Shown: positions 9,791 through 18,539, counted from the first letter of the stretch. The stretch is DNA of 64,000 nt from Mesorhizobium tianshanense (GCF_007830515.1 NZ_VLKT01000003.1:161688-225687), one strand, 5' to 3'. Program-made: numbers and translations. Notes: generated from the letters alone by a model not told the origin.

Positions 9791-10810
9791 ATGAGTTCGG
9801 GTTGGGTAAGGATGGCAGCCGCGCGCGACCATGCCATCCGCTATGGCTTCATCGTCCTGCTGTTCGGGTTGATCGGCTATTTCGCCATCGCCGCCGACGG
9901 TTTCGTCTCGCCGCAGAGTGCGGTTTTCATCTTCCAGTCGGTTGCCATCACCGGCGTGCTGGCGCTCGGCGTCACCGCCACCCTGGTCGTCGGCGGCTTC
10001 GACCTGTCGATCGGCTCCGTCGCCACCAGCGCCATGATGGCGGCTGCCTATGTCATGGTGGTGCTGGAGCAGAACGCCGTCGTCGCGGTCGTCGCCTGTC
10101 TCCTGATCGGCGCCGCTGTCGGCCTCATCAATGGTTGGCTGATCGTCTATATGCGCGTGCCGGACCTCCTGGCGACGCTCGGCATGATGTTCCTGCTCGT
10201 CGGCTTGCAGCGCATTCCGACCGAAGGCCGCTCGATCGCCACCGGCATGACGATGCCCGACGGCTCGGTCGCCAACGGCACGTTCGGCGCCGGCTTCCTG
10301 GCACTCGGCCGTCACCGCTTCGATTTCTTCATCCCCAATCTCATCCCGGTGTCGGTCGTCGTCCTGCTCGTGCTTGCGGTGCTGATCTGGTTCTTTCTCG
10401 AATACACGCGTTTTGGACGCATGATGTATGCGGTCGGCAGCAACGAACGGGCTGCCGAGCTCGCCGGCGCGCCTGTCAAGGCATACAAAATCTGGGCCTA
10501 CGTTATTTCAGGGGTTTTTGCCTCGATTGGCGGCATTTTGCTCGCTGCCCGGCTTGGACGCGGCGACATCGCCTCGGGTAATAATCTCCTGCTCGACGCA
10601 GTGGCCGCGGCGCTCATCGGCTACGCCGTCCTCGGCGCCGCCAAGCCGAACGCCTTCGGCACGGCCGTCGGCGCGGTGTTTGTCGGCGTGCTGCTGCAGG
10701 GCCTGACGATGATGAACGCGCCCTACTACACGCAGGATTTCATCAAGGGCGTGGTGCTGGTGGTTGCCCTCGTCTTTACCTTCGCCCTTTCCGGCAGGGG
10801 CAAGAGGTAG
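9791..10810 (+). CDS. Sugar ABC transporter permease (RbsC type)
   Basis: 339 residues with about 8-10 hydrophobic segments, matching the BPD_transp_2 permease family. Recognisable segments are ALGVTATLVVGGFDLSIGS (the ATPase-coupling and substrate-path signature of RbsC proteins) and RMMYAVGSNERAAELAG before the last helices. It forms the membrane channel with the ATPase encoded 37 bases upstream. The ATG at 9791 follows GGAGAGG. The binding-protein gene follows after 61 bases. Substrate inferred from context only. Confidence 0.92.
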   Translation: MSSGWVRMAAARDHAIRYGFIVLLFGLIGYFAIAADGFVSPQSAVFIFQSVAITGVLALGVTATLVVGGFDLSIGSVATSAMMAAAYVMVVLEQNAVVAVVACLLIGAAVGLINGWLIVYMRVPDLLATLGMMFLLVGLQRIPTEGRSIATGMTMPDGSVANGTFGAGFLALGRHRFDFFIPNLIPVSVVVLLVLAVLIWFFLEYTRFGRMMYAVGSNERAAELAGAPVKAYKIWAYVISGVFASIGGILLAARLGRGDIASGNNLLLDAVAAALIGYAVLGAAKPNAFGTAVGAVFVGVLLQGLTMMNAPYYTQDFIKGVVLVVALVFTFALSGRGKR

Positions 10811-10871
10811 GATTTCGACAGATAGGATTTCGACCGGCTGAAATTTGAGTTCAACAAGTGGAGGAAACAAT

Positions 10872-11927
10872 ATGAAGATCACAAGAAGACTATTGGGGAA
10901 GGCGGCGCTCGGGCTTGCTGGCGCCGCGCTGCTGATGCACGTGCCGGCGATGGCGCAGGACAAGCCGGCGCCGTTCGACAAGCCCGGCGCCGTCAAGATC
11001 GCGCTGGTCCGCTATCTCTCGACCGGCGATTTCTTCCAGGCCTATCTGTCCGGCGTCGAAGCGCAGGCCAAGGCGCTCGGTGTCGATCTGCGCGTCCTCG
11101 ACAGCCGTCAGGATGCCGCCCTCCAGGCAGACATGGTCGACCAGGCCATCGCGCTCGGTGTCCAGGGCATCATCATCCAGCACGGCTTGACGGAATCGAT
11201 GAAGGAGGCCGCCCAGCGCGCGATCGACGCCGGCATCAAGGTCGTCGCCTTCGACGTCAATGTCGAAAACCCCAAGATCCCGCAGATCGAGCAGTCCGAC
11301 CGCGACCTTGCACGCCTCGCACTCGAACAGGCGATCAAGGACAATGGCGAGAGCTGGAAGGCCGGCTACGTCTATGTCGCCGGCATCGCGCCGCTCGACC
11401 GCCGCAACGAGACCTGGGTCGACTTCAAGAAGAAATATGCCGGCATCAACGAGGCTGCGATGTTCGGCACGCTCGACAATCCGATCGCCAATTCCGTCGC
11501 CAACCAGGCCCGCTCGGTGCTTTCCGCCAACCCCGACATCAAAGTGATGTTCGCGCCCTATGACGAATTCGCCAAGGGCGTGAAGATCGCCGTCGATGAG
11601 GCGGGATTCAACAAGGATATCAAGATCTATTCGGCCGACATCTCGACCTCCGACATCGCAGCGATGCGCGAGCCCGACAGCGCCTGGGCGGCAACCGCCG
11701 CCACCAACCCGGCCGTCGTCGGCCAGGTCTCGGTGCGCGCTCTGGCGCAGCTCTTGGCCGGCGAAGACCCCGGCCACAACGTCATCGTGCCGCCGACACT
11801 GATCACCCAGAAGGACCTGATCGACAAGGACATCAAGAACATGGAAGACCTCTCGGCCAAGCTGCCGCAGTTCGCCCATGCCGATGTCGCGATGCCGGCC
11901 TGGATGCCGAACCCGAACGCCAAATAG
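10872..11927 (+). CDS. Sugar ABC transporter substrate-binding protein
   Basis: 351 residues. N-terminal export signal with a twin-arginine-like KITRRLLGKAALGLAGAALL and likely cleavage after AMAQ (about residue 27). The mature part has the two-lobed Peripla_BP_4 layout, beginning VKIALVRYLSTGDFFQAYLSG, with QGIIIQHG and KVVAFDVN later. GGAGGAAA precedes the ATG at 10872. It ends the three-gene transporter operon and is followed directly by a strong terminator (11951-11976). Unlike the binding protein at the left edge, its mature N-terminus is longer and its motifs diverge, so it probably binds a different ligand. A 5-modified pentose is proposed from the mtnK-mtnA link. Confidence 0.9.
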   Translation: MKITRRLLGKAALGLAGAALLMHVPAMAQDKPAPFDKPGAVKIALVRYLSTGDFFQAYLSGVEAQAKALGVDLRVLDSRQDAALQADMVDQAIALGVQGIIIQHGLTESMKEAAQRAIDAGIKVVAFDVNVENPKIPQIEQSDRDLARLALEQAIKDNGESWKAGYVYVAGIAPLDRRNETWVDFKKKYAGINEAAMFGTLDNPIANSVANQARSVLSANPDIKVMFAPYDEFAKGVKIAVDEAGFNKDIKIYSADISTSDIAAMREPDSAWAATAATNPAVVGQVSVRALAQLLAGEDPGHNVIVPPTLITQKDLIDKDIKNMEDLSAKLPQFAHADVAMPAWMPNPNAK

Positions 11928-11950
11928 CGTTCCATCGCAGGTACAAGAAA

Positions 11951-11976
11951 AGAGCGGCTTCGGGCCGCTCTTTTTG
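11951..11976 (+). terminator. Rho-independent terminator of the sugar transporter operon
   Basis: 8-bp stem AGAGCGGC/GCCGCTCT with a TTCGG loop, followed by a run of Ts. It starts 23 bases after the binding-protein stop. It also separates this operon from the convergent aldolase-dehydrogenase gene. Confidence 0.9.
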
Positions 11977-11996
11977 CGTCTGGACTGTTCTTGAGC

Positions 11997-14051
11997 CTAC
12001 CTCAACGCCGCCGCGATGTTGCCGCCATCCACCGTCGTCACATCGGCGGTGGTCCGCTCGGCCAGCGCCTGATGCAGGAAGGCCTGGGCCACGTCCTCTG
12101 ACGTGACTTCCTGCCCGAGCAGGTTGCCCGACATGTATTCCTTCTCCGATACGCCGCGCGCGCCCGAACGGCTGGCGATCATGGCGTCGGTCAACAGCCC
12201 GGAACGGATGCGGTCGGCGTTGACGGCGTTCGAACGGATGCCATGGGCGCCGTAGTCGAGGGCATATTGCCTGGACAGGAACAGCGTCGCCGCTTTCGGG
12301 ATGCCATAGGCGCCGAACTTCGGCCCCGGATTGATCGCCTGCTTGGAGGTGTTGAACAGAAGCACGCCGCCGGTGCCCTGTTCGAGCATGATGCGCACCG
12401 CGTTCTGCGCCGCCGACTGGTGGGCGAAGAAATTGAGCTCGAAGCTCTTGCGCAAGGTGGCGTCGTCGAGCTCGCCGATCCGGCCTTCCCAGGCCGCACC
12501 GGCATTCGAGACGAGGATGTCGAGGCCGCCGTAGACAGCGACCGCCTTGTCGAACGCAGCGCGCATCTCACCCGGATCGGTGATGTCGGCACCGATGCCG
12601 ATCGAACCGTTGCCGGCCTTTTTTGCCGCCTCGGCAGCCCTTGACGCGTCGAGATCGACGACGACGGCATGGGCGCCATTGTCGGCGAACAGCTTTGCCG
12701 TGGCGGCACCGATCGCGCCGGCGCCGCCGGTGACCAGCACCACCTGGCCGGTCAGCGGCTTCGGCTTGTTGGAGGCAAGCTTGGCCTGTTCCAGCGACCA
12801 GTATTCGAGCGGGAACAGATCGGCTTTCGACAGCGGGCGGAAATCGCCGACCGCTTCGGCGCCGCGCACCGCCTCGATCCACATTTCGCCGACATCGGAG
12901 GCGATCCTTGCATCCTTCAGCGTGCGGCCATGGCCGAACATGCCGAGGCCCGGCACCAGCGTCAGCCGCGGCATCTGGTCGAGCATCGTGCGCTTCACAT
13001 CGTCGAGCCCGTCATTGCTTTCGAAATAGGCGCGATAGTCCTTGGCGAATTGCTCGACGTGGCTGCGGATGACGGACTTGTAGTCGCCGATCTTGTCCGC
13101 ATCGGGTGCCGGCAGCGCCATCGGTCCGGTCTTGATGCGGATCGACAGGTCGGGCGTCGATACGCCGCGCCCGGCATAGTCGGCAATTTTTGCCGAATTG
13201 ATGAAATCGACGATCGTGTCCGACGTACGGAAATCGCTGATCATGCGGTCGAAGCGGCCTTCGCCGCGCGCTACCGCCACCGCGCCGCGCAGCATCGGTG
13301 CAATCTCCTCAGGCTTCGCCAGCCTTGCCGGCAAGGCCGCTTTTTCGGTGCGCGGCTTGCCGTGGCTGGCGATGAAATCCTCGGCAAGGTTCACATAATG
13401 GATCATCCGGTCATAGGCCTGTTTGGCATTGTCGCCGAAAGTGAAGATGCCATGCTTGTCGAGGATCAGGCCTTCGACCGTAGGGTCGGCATCGAAGACA
13501 TCGGCCGCCGCCTTCGCCAGGTCGAAGCCCGGCATGATGTAGGGCACGAACCCCATCTTGCTGCCGAAGACCTTCTCGCTCAGCGCCTCGCTGTCGTCCT
13601 GGTCGACGATGGCCAGAACGGCGGTCGAGTGCGTGTGGTCGACGAATTTATGCGGCAGGAAGGCGTGCAGCAGCGTCTCGACCGAAGGATTGGGTGAAGA
13701 CGGGTCGATGAGGTTCACCCGCTGCAGGGCGACCATGTCCTCATCGGAGAGTTTCGTAAGCGACCGCGCCTTCAACAGGGCGCCGAGCTTGACCGCCGGT
13801 AGGCCTTGCGGCTCGATGACGCCCATGTCCCAGCCACTGCCCTTGACGCAGAGCACGTCCCATTCGTCGCCGACGAGGTCGACAGCTTTCGTCTTGCAGG
13901 ATGTGTTGCCGCCGCCATGCAGGACAAGCCGCGGTTCGCCACCCAGAAGCCTGGTCGTATAGACGCGCAGCGCCAGGTCGCGGGCCACACCCTTCTTTGC
14001 ATAGTCGGCAACCAGCTTCTCCGCTTCGCCGTCATTCCACAGGTTCTTCAT
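11997..14051 (-). CDS. Bifunctional class II aldolase / short-chain dehydrogenase
   Basis: 684 residues, two enzymes in one chain. Residues 1 to about 390 are a class II (zinc) sugar-phosphate aldolase of the fuculose/rhamnulose-1-phosphate type: RLVLHGGGNTS (41-51) binds phosphate and HTHS (139-142) supplies metal ligands. Residues about 432-684 are an SDR: TGGAGAIG (441-448) for NAD(P), NAG at about 516-518, and Y582-x3-K586 as the catalytic pair. In rhizobia this fusion is known from rhamnose catabolism (cleavage to DHAP plus L-lactaldehyde, then oxidation). No rhamnose isomerase, kinase or mutarotase is nearby, but mtnK and mtnA are. Cleavage of methylthioribulose-1-phosphate or 5-deoxyribulose-1-phosphate and oxidation of the aldehyde is therefore a good alternative. 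The ATG at 14051 starts the aldolase homology; the upstream open frame lies inside the regulator gene. Confidence 0.88.
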   Translation of the reverse strand: MKNLWNDGEAEKLVADYAKKGVARDLALRVYTTRLLGGEPRLVLHGGGNTSCKTKAVDLVGDEWDVLCVKGSGWDMGVIEPQGLPAVKLGALLKARSLTKLSDEDMVALQRVNLIDPSSPNPSVETLLHAFLPHKFVDHTHSTAVLAIVDQDDSEALSEKVFGSKMGFVPYIMPGFDLAKAAADVFDADPTVEGLILDKHGIFTFGDNAKQAYDRMIHYVNLAEDFIASHGKPRTEKAALPARLAKPEEIAPMLRGAVAVARGEGRFDRMISDFRTSDTIVDFINSAKIADYAGRGVSTPDLSIRIKTGPMALPAPDADKIGDYKSVIRSHVEQFAKDYRAYFESNDGLDDVKRTMLDQMPRLTLVPGLGMFGHGRTLKDARIASDVGEMWIEAVRGAEAVGDFRPLSKADLFPLEYWSLEQAKLASNKPKPLTGQVVLVTGGAGAIGAATAKLFADNGAHAVVVDLDASRAAEAAKKAGNGSIGIGADITDPGEMRAAFDKAVAVYGGLDILVSNAGAAWEGRIGELDDATLRKSFELNFFAHQSAAQNAVRIMLEQGTGGVLLFNTSKQAINPGPKFGAYGIPKAATLFLSRQYALDYGAHGIRSNAVNADRIRSGLLTDAMIASRSGARGVSEKEYMSGNLLGQEVTSEDVAQAFLHQALAERTTADVTTVDGGNIAAALR

Positions 14052-14134
14052 GTTCGTTTCGTCCGATTTGCTTTTGTTGTGAAGCAGGAAAGCCACGACG
14101 CCTTGATGACAAGGCGCAGCGGCAATTGTGTTCT

Positions 14135-15100
14135 CTAGGCGATCTTTTCCGCTGCCGGTCCGGCATGGTCGAGCAGCCGTCGCGCCATCCGTGCGCCGAC
14201 CACGAGATGCGTGCACAGCCCACCCGCGATCGCCGCCACCAGCGGTTCGAACTTGCTGTCCTCCTGCACCACGACAAGGCGCTTTTCGATCTTGCGCAGC
14301 GATGACAGCTCCGCCGAAATGATCCGCCGGTTGTAGCTGCAGTCGAGCGCCTTGCCTTGCGCGTCGATGATCTGCCCGGCGATGACGCCGGCAGCGCCGG
14401 CACGGCGCAGCACATCCATTTCGCTCGTCGTCAGCGCGCCGCATTTGACGACATGGCTGTCGGCATCGACGGTGCCGACCGAATACAGCGCCAGGTCGCA
14501 TTGACTGATGCCCGACAACTGCTCGCGGATCACCGGCTCGGCGCGCAGGCCGCGCGCCAGTTCTTCCGTCGTCAGCACCAGCGGCGCATAGAAATTGAGC
14601 CCCTTGGCGTTGAGCCGGCGCGCGATTTCCATGGTGCATTGATCGGGCCGGTAGGAGTAAGGGGCTCCGAGATTGCCGCAGAGCTGCACCACGGTAACAT
14701 CCTGCAGATCGGCATAGGACATGATGTCGGCGATCGTGTAGATGGTCCGCCCCCAGGCGACGCCGATACGGTCGCCCTTCTTGATCAGCTCGAGAAAAAC
14801 GCTGGCCGCCAGCACCGCGATGTCGATCGAGGGATCGGCGACATGGCCGTTTTCCGGCGCGATCCAGACGGTGTCGAGCTTCAACGCGTCTTCGAGCTTG
14901 CGCGCCATGACATCGTCGGTGAAAAGCTGCGTCGAGGTCGAGATGTTGACGATGCCGGTCTCGCGCGCCTTGCGCAGATACATGGCGACCGAGGCTCGGG
15001 AAATCTTGAGCTGGCTGGCAACCTGGTCCTGGCGCAGGCCGTGGGCATAGTAGAGCCAGGCGGCCTTGTGAATAAGCTGTTCTGCCGGTCGGATCGCCAT
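14135..15100 (-). CDS. SorC/DeoR-type sugar-binding transcriptional regulator
   Basis: 321 residues. An N-terminal winged helix-turn-helix (about 5-50: KAAWLYYAHGLRQDQVASQL then KISRASVAMYLRKARETG) is followed by a large sugar-phosphate-binding domain of the SorC family (about 60-315: DTVWIAPENG, RIGVAWGRTIYTIAD, GNLGAPYSYRPD, GAAGVIAGQIIDAQG). Such proteins sense a phosphorylated pathway intermediate and repress or activate the sugar genes. It lies 83 bases upstream of the aldolase-dehydrogenase on the same strand and is probably co-transcribed. The perfect dyad at 8164-8188 is its most likely distant target. A smaller dyad (TCGAC-N4-GTCAA, 15132-15145) lies upstream of its own start and may serve autoregulation. 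Confidence 0.88.
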   Translation of the reverse strand: MAIRPAEQLIHKAAWLYYAHGLRQDQVASQLKISRASVAMYLRKARETGIVNISTSTQLFTDDVMARKLEDALKLDTVWIAPENGHVADPSIDIAVLAASVFLELIKKGDRIGVAWGRTIYTIADIMSYADLQDVTVVQLCGNLGAPYSYRPDQCTMEIARRLNAKGLNFYAPLVLTTEELARGLRAEPVIREQLSGISQCDLALYSVGTVDADSHVVKCGALTTSEMDVLRRAGAAGVIAGQIIDAQGKALDCSYNRRIISAELSSLRKIEKRLVVVQEDSKFEPLVAAIAGGLCTHLVVGARMARRLLDHAGPAAEKIA

Positions 15101-15273
15101 GCCATCTCCTTGCTGACATTATTCACGGCTCTCGACAAAAGTCAAACCAGCAAAGGCAAGCCATGCCCTTTCGCTCGCTGAATCCAGATCATCACTGTGC
15201 CAAATGCGCTCTATCGTGGCATCGTTGGTGGTGACGGGCCGAGAGCCAGAGGGTAGAAGTTGTCGATCAGACA

Positions 15274-15376
15274 TTACAGCGCCGCGCGTCCTTTTGGACG
15301 CGCAAAGGATGCTGTAACACTTAGATCTTGCGCATGATCCTTCTGAAAATCGATTCCGATTTTCAGGGTCATGCGC
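15274..15376. repeat. Compound palindromic intergenic repeat
   Basis: Two adjacent palindromes. The first pairs TTACAGC (15274-15280) with GCTGTAA (15311-15317) around an inner perfect hairpin GCGCGTCC-TTTT-GGACGCGC (15284-15303). The second runs 15330-15376, with inner arms CTGAAAATCG/CGATTTTCAG and outer arms GCGCATGATCC/GGTCATGCGC. Elements with a GCGCATGATC end and a hyphenated palindrome are widespread intergenic repeats in rhizobia. It ends 16 bases before the acyl-CoA synthetase start, so it will be in that gene's leader or promoter. Confidence 0.8.
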
Positions 15377-15391
15377 CAGGGGAGGGACGGG

Positions 15392-17032
15392 ATGGGCAAT
15401 CCCTACGAACATGATCTCGACAGGAACGCGGCCAACCACCAGCCGCTGACGCCGCTCACCTATCTGGAGCGGGCGGCAAAGACCTTTCCCGACCATGTCG
15501 CCATCATCCATGGCCGCCAGCGCACGACCTATCGCGATTTCTGGCGGCGGTCGCTGAAGCTCGCCTCGGCGCTGCAAAAACGCGGCATCGGCAAGGGCGA
15601 CACCGTCACCGTCATGCTGTCCAACACGCCGCCGATGCTGGAAGCGCATTTCGGCGTGCCGATGACCAAGGCGGTGCTGCATTCGCTCAACACTCGCCTT
15701 GATGCCACGCTCATCGCCTTCCAGCTCGACCATGCCGAAACCAAGGTGCTTGTCGTCGATCGCGAATTCGCAAATGTCGTCAGCGAGGCGATGGCGCTGG
15801 CCAAGGTGAAGCCGCTGGTCATCGACTATGACGATCCCGAATATGCCACCGATGCTCCCTATCCCAAGGGCGAGCGGATCGGCACGCTCGACTACGAGGA
15901 CTTTGTCGCGGGCGGCGACGAGGATTTCGCCTGGTCGATGCCCGACGACGAATGGGACGCCATCTCGCTCAACTATACGTCCGGCACGACAGGTAACCCC
16001 AAGGGCGTCGTCTATCACCATCGCGGTGCGGCGCTGATGGCCTACGCCAACACCATCCATGCCGGCATGGGCAAGCACGCGGTCTATCTTTGGACGCTGC
16101 CGATGTTCCACTGCAACGGCTGGTGCTTTCCCTGGACGCTGGCCGTGCAGGCCGGCACCCATGTCTGCCTGCGCTGGGTCCGGCCGAAGCCGATCTACGA
16201 CGCCATCGCCGATCACGGCGTCACCCATCTGTGCGGCGCGCCGGTGGTGATGTCGGTGCTGATCAATGCCAGGGACGAGGACAAGCGGCAATTTCCACAG
16301 ACGGTCACCTTCAACACGGCCGCGGCGCCGCCGCCGGAAGCCGTGCTGTCGGGCATGGCCGATGCGGGGTTTGCCGTCACCCACCTCTACGGCCTGACAG
16401 AGACCTATGGCCCGGCGGTGGTCAACGAATGGCATGGCGACTGGGATGGGCTCGAAAAGGGTTCGAGGGCGGCGAGGAAGGCCAGGCAGGGCGTGCGCTA
16501 TGCCGCGCTCGAAGACCTGACGGTGATGGACCCCGAGACGATGCAGGAGACACCGGCCGACGGCGAGACGCTCGGCGAGGTCATGTTCCGCGGCAACATC
16601 GTCATGAAGGGCTATCTGAAGAACCGCAAGGCGAGCGACGAGGCCTTCGCCGGCGGCTGGTTCCACTCGGGCGACCTCGGCGTCATGCATGCCGACGGCT
16701 ACATCCAGCTCAAGGACCGCTCCAAGGACATCATCATTTCCGGCGGCGAGAACATCTCCTCGATCGAGGTCGAGGAAGCGCTCTACAAGCATCCGGCCGT
16801 CGCCTCCTGCGGCGTCGTCGCCAGGCCCGACGACAAATGGGGCGAAGTACCGGTCGCCTATGTCGAACTGAAGCCGGGCAAGACGGCGACCGAGACCGAG
16901 ATCATAGACCACTGCCGCGCGCTGCTCGCCCGCTTCAAGGTGCCGAAGGCGGTGATCTTCGCCGAGATCCCGAAGACCTCGACTGGCAAGATCCAGAAGT
17001 TCAGGCTGAGGGAGACGGCGAAGGAAGCCTAG
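15392..17032 (+). CDS. Acyl-CoA synthetase (AMP-forming)
   Basis: 546 residues, ANL superfamily. It activates a carboxylic acid with ATP to acyl-AMP and then to the CoA thioester. Motifs: LNYTSGTTGNPKGVVYHHRG (about 197-216, P-loop), YGLTETYGPAV (about 335-345), GWFHSGDLGVMHADGYIQLK (about 417-437), SGGENISSIEVEEAL and the C-terminal catalytic Lys in PKTSTGKIQKFRLRE. The N-terminus (ANHQPLTPLTYLERAAKTFP) groups it with the short/medium-chain or plant AAE-like synthetases. Substrate not determinable; methylthio-acids, short fatty acids or aromatic acids are all possible. The ATG at 15392 follows GGAGGGA. The gene stands alone, with a palindromic repeat before it and a decayed transposase after it. 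Confidence 0.88.
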   Translation: MGNPYEHDLDRNAANHQPLTPLTYLERAAKTFPDHVAIIHGRQRTTYRDFWRRSLKLASALQKRGIGKGDTVTVMLSNTPPMLEAHFGVPMTKAVLHSLNTRLDATLIAFQLDHAETKVLVVDREFANVVSEAMALAKVKPLVIDYDDPEYATDAPYPKGERIGTLDYEDFVAGGDEDFAWSMPDDEWDAISLNYTSGTTGNPKGVVYHHRGAALMAYANTIHAGMGKHAVYLWTLPMFHCNGWCFPWTLAVQAGTHVCLRWVRPKPIYDAIADHGVTHLCGAPVVMSVLINARDEDKRQFPQTVTFNTAAAPPPEAVLSGMADAGFAVTHLYGLTETYGPAVVNEWHGDWDGLEKGSRAARKARQGVRYAALEDLTVMDPETMQETPADGETLGEVMFRGNIVMKGYLKNRKASDEAFAGGWFHSGDLGVMHADGYIQLKDRSKDIIISGGENISSIEVEEALYKHPAVASCGVVARPDDKWGEVPVAYVELKPGKTATETEIIDHCRALLARFKVPKAVIFAEIPKTSTGKIQKFRLRETAKEA

Positions 17033-17190
17033 CCCAGGCGGAATCCTCGCGCGAGAAGGTGCCGTCCCTTGCGTTTGGACTTGTCGACTGCGGAGCCGTA
17101 GCCGGTGTCTGCAATCAGCCGCTCGGGCCAGGGGCCGAATTCGTCGTGCGCCCGTTCGATCTCGCGACTACGGGAAGTTGAACGCTTCAC
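17033..17190 (-). pseudogene. Decayed IS1182-family transposase fragment
   Basis: On the minus strand the translation contains EIERAHDEFGPWPERLIADT then GYGSA, which matches the conserved DDE-region text of IS1182-type transposases. It then jumps to VDKSKRK, which in intact proteins lies about 20 residues later, so there is an internal deletion. After that the frame shifts: the +1 frame reads DGTFSREDSAW, again typical of the family. Neither end of an element was found. It is a scar of an old insertion, fused directly to the end of the acyl-CoA synthetase gene. Confidence 0.75.
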
Positions 17191-17341
17191 CCCGAGCCGA
17201 CAGTCCAAGAACATGCCTCGCAGCAGCCGGATCGGCTGAACGGAGCAAAAAAGATCACTCAGTGTCGGATCGAGCGCCTCCCGGTCGTCCTCGATACAGA
17301 ACCAACTCGACGGAAGAATATCTAGCGGGAGGAGAATTCTA

Positions 17342-17770
17342 ATGGAGAACATGGAGCGCGACGCCGAGGCACACATCCAGGCGCTAATCGAGCGTTGGGC
17401 GAACGCCGTGCAGCAGCAAGACCTGGAGAAAATCGTTGCGGATCATGCGACGGACCTTCTGATGTTCGATGTTCCACCTCCGAACGAGCTCACTGGAATT
17501 GAGGCCTACCGGGATAGCTGGGGTCCGTTCTTCGAGCACTTCAAGCAGGGCGGCGTTTTCGCGATCGAGCGGCTAGATGTCACGGCGGGCGACCGCGTTG
17601 CTTTTGCAACCGCATTGCTGCGGTGCGGCACCAGGGAAGAGCTTGAAAAGGACCCGGCAACCCGACTACGGCTTACGGTCGGACTACGCAAGGAAGGTGA
17701 CCTTTGGATTATCGCTCACGAGCATCACTCGTACCCGTACAAAGCCGGACTGAGCAGCGCATCGGGGTGA
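17342..17770 (+). CDS. SnoaL-like / DUF4440 nuclear-transport-factor-2-fold protein
   Basis: 142 residues with the alpha+beta cone fold pattern of the SnoaL/ketosteroid-isomerase superfamily: IQALIERWANAVQQQDLEKI, DHATDLLMFDVPPPNELTGI, YRDSWGPFFEHF and a C-terminal RLTVGLRKEGDLWIIAHEHH. The family covers small isomerases, hydrolases and binding proteins, so the activity is unknown. GGGAGGAG precedes the ATG at 17342 by eight bases. It follows about 150 bases of unassigned sequence after the transposase scar and precedes a DUF417 gene by 108 bases on the same strand. SnoaL-like and DUF417 genes often co-occur in stress or detoxification contexts, but I cannot assign a role. Confidence 0.8.
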   Translation: MENMERDAEAHIQALIERWANAVQQQDLEKIVADHATDLLMFDVPPPNELTGIEAYRDSWGPFFEHFKQGGVFAIERLDVTAGDRVAFATALLRCGTREELEKDPATRLRLTVGLRKEGDLWIIAHEHHSYPYKAGLSSASG

Positions 17771-17878
17771 TCGAGCGACCGTGACAGCGGCGGCGATTGG
17801 CCAGTCGCCAGGGGACAAGGGATAGATCGGCGCAATTTACGACGCGGGTGGTGCAATTGGCGGTTGGAGGAGGAACTC

Positions 17879-18397
17879 ATGCCGGTTCTCAAAACATCAG
17901 AGCCTGAAGGTCAAGACGAGACCCTTCCTCGGCCATGGGCGCGAAACGCCGCCGCGGTCAGGAAAGCCGGGCGGATCGTCGCCGTGACCGGGGTCATACT
18001 GCCGCTTCTCATGATCGGCGGCATGAAGTTCACCTCTGTTGAGATCGAGGCGTTGAGGCCGCTGATCGGCGGTACGCCTTGGCTCGCCTGGATGTATCCG
18101 GTATTTGGTGAAGCCGGTGCCTCTTATGTGCTTGGCGTCTTCGAGATCGCGACCGCGCTTCTCCTGATTGCCGGCCCCTGGTCGGTGCGCGCCGGTGTGG
18201 CCGGCGGGGCATTGGCCGCCCTGATTTTCCTGGTCACCTGTTCGACCATGGTTGCCCTGCCGATCTGGGAGCCAACGCTGGGCTTTCCTGCGCTCGGTCC
18301 CGCCGGTCAGTTCCTGATCAAGGACATTGCGCTGCTCGGCATCGCGCTTGTCGTACTGGGCGAAAGCCTGAACAGGTTAAACAAATCGGCTGCCTAA
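17879..18397 (+). CDS. DUF417 (YkgB-type) inner-membrane protein
   Basis: 172 residues with four hydrophobic segments (about 34-50, 66-85, 88-108, 110-128, with a last one at about 146-163 overlapping the C-terminus). It has the family features MKFTSVEIEALRPLIGGTPW and a conserved region ending FLIKDIALLG. DUF417 proteins are small bacterial inner-membrane proteins of unknown function, sometimes linked to chlorine or quinone stress regulons. The ATG at 17879 follows GGAGGAGG. It is probably co-transcribed with the SnoaL-like gene upstream. Confidence 0.85.
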   Translation: MPVLKTSEPEGQDETLPRPWARNAAAVRKAGRIVAVTGVILPLLMIGGMKFTSVEIEALRPLIGGTPWLAWMYPVFGEAGASYVLGVFEIATALLLIAGPWSVRAGVAGGALAALIFLVTCSTMVALPIWEPTLGFPALGPAGQFLIKDIALLGIALVVLGESLNRLNKSAA

Positions 18398-18539
18398 GCG
18401 AATCCAGTCGAAGGCGAGCGGCAGACCACGTCATCCGCATAGCCGCGCCAAATGGCGGGGCTCCACCTACCGCGACCTTGTGGGACGGGCACAGGTTCGC
18501 TGCCTGCGCGGCCACCGGATCTGCAACCTTTGACTAATT

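Noticed and set aside
11997..15119. A single 1040-residue protein covering aldolase-dehydrogenase and upstream sequence
   Set aside because: The frame is open through the SorC gene by chance. The aldolase homology begins at 14051 and the SorC gene occupies 14135-15100 in another frame.
15119..16912. 597-codon open frame opposite the acyl-CoA synthetase
   Set aside because: No recognisable domain; the plus-strand synthetase motifs are clear.
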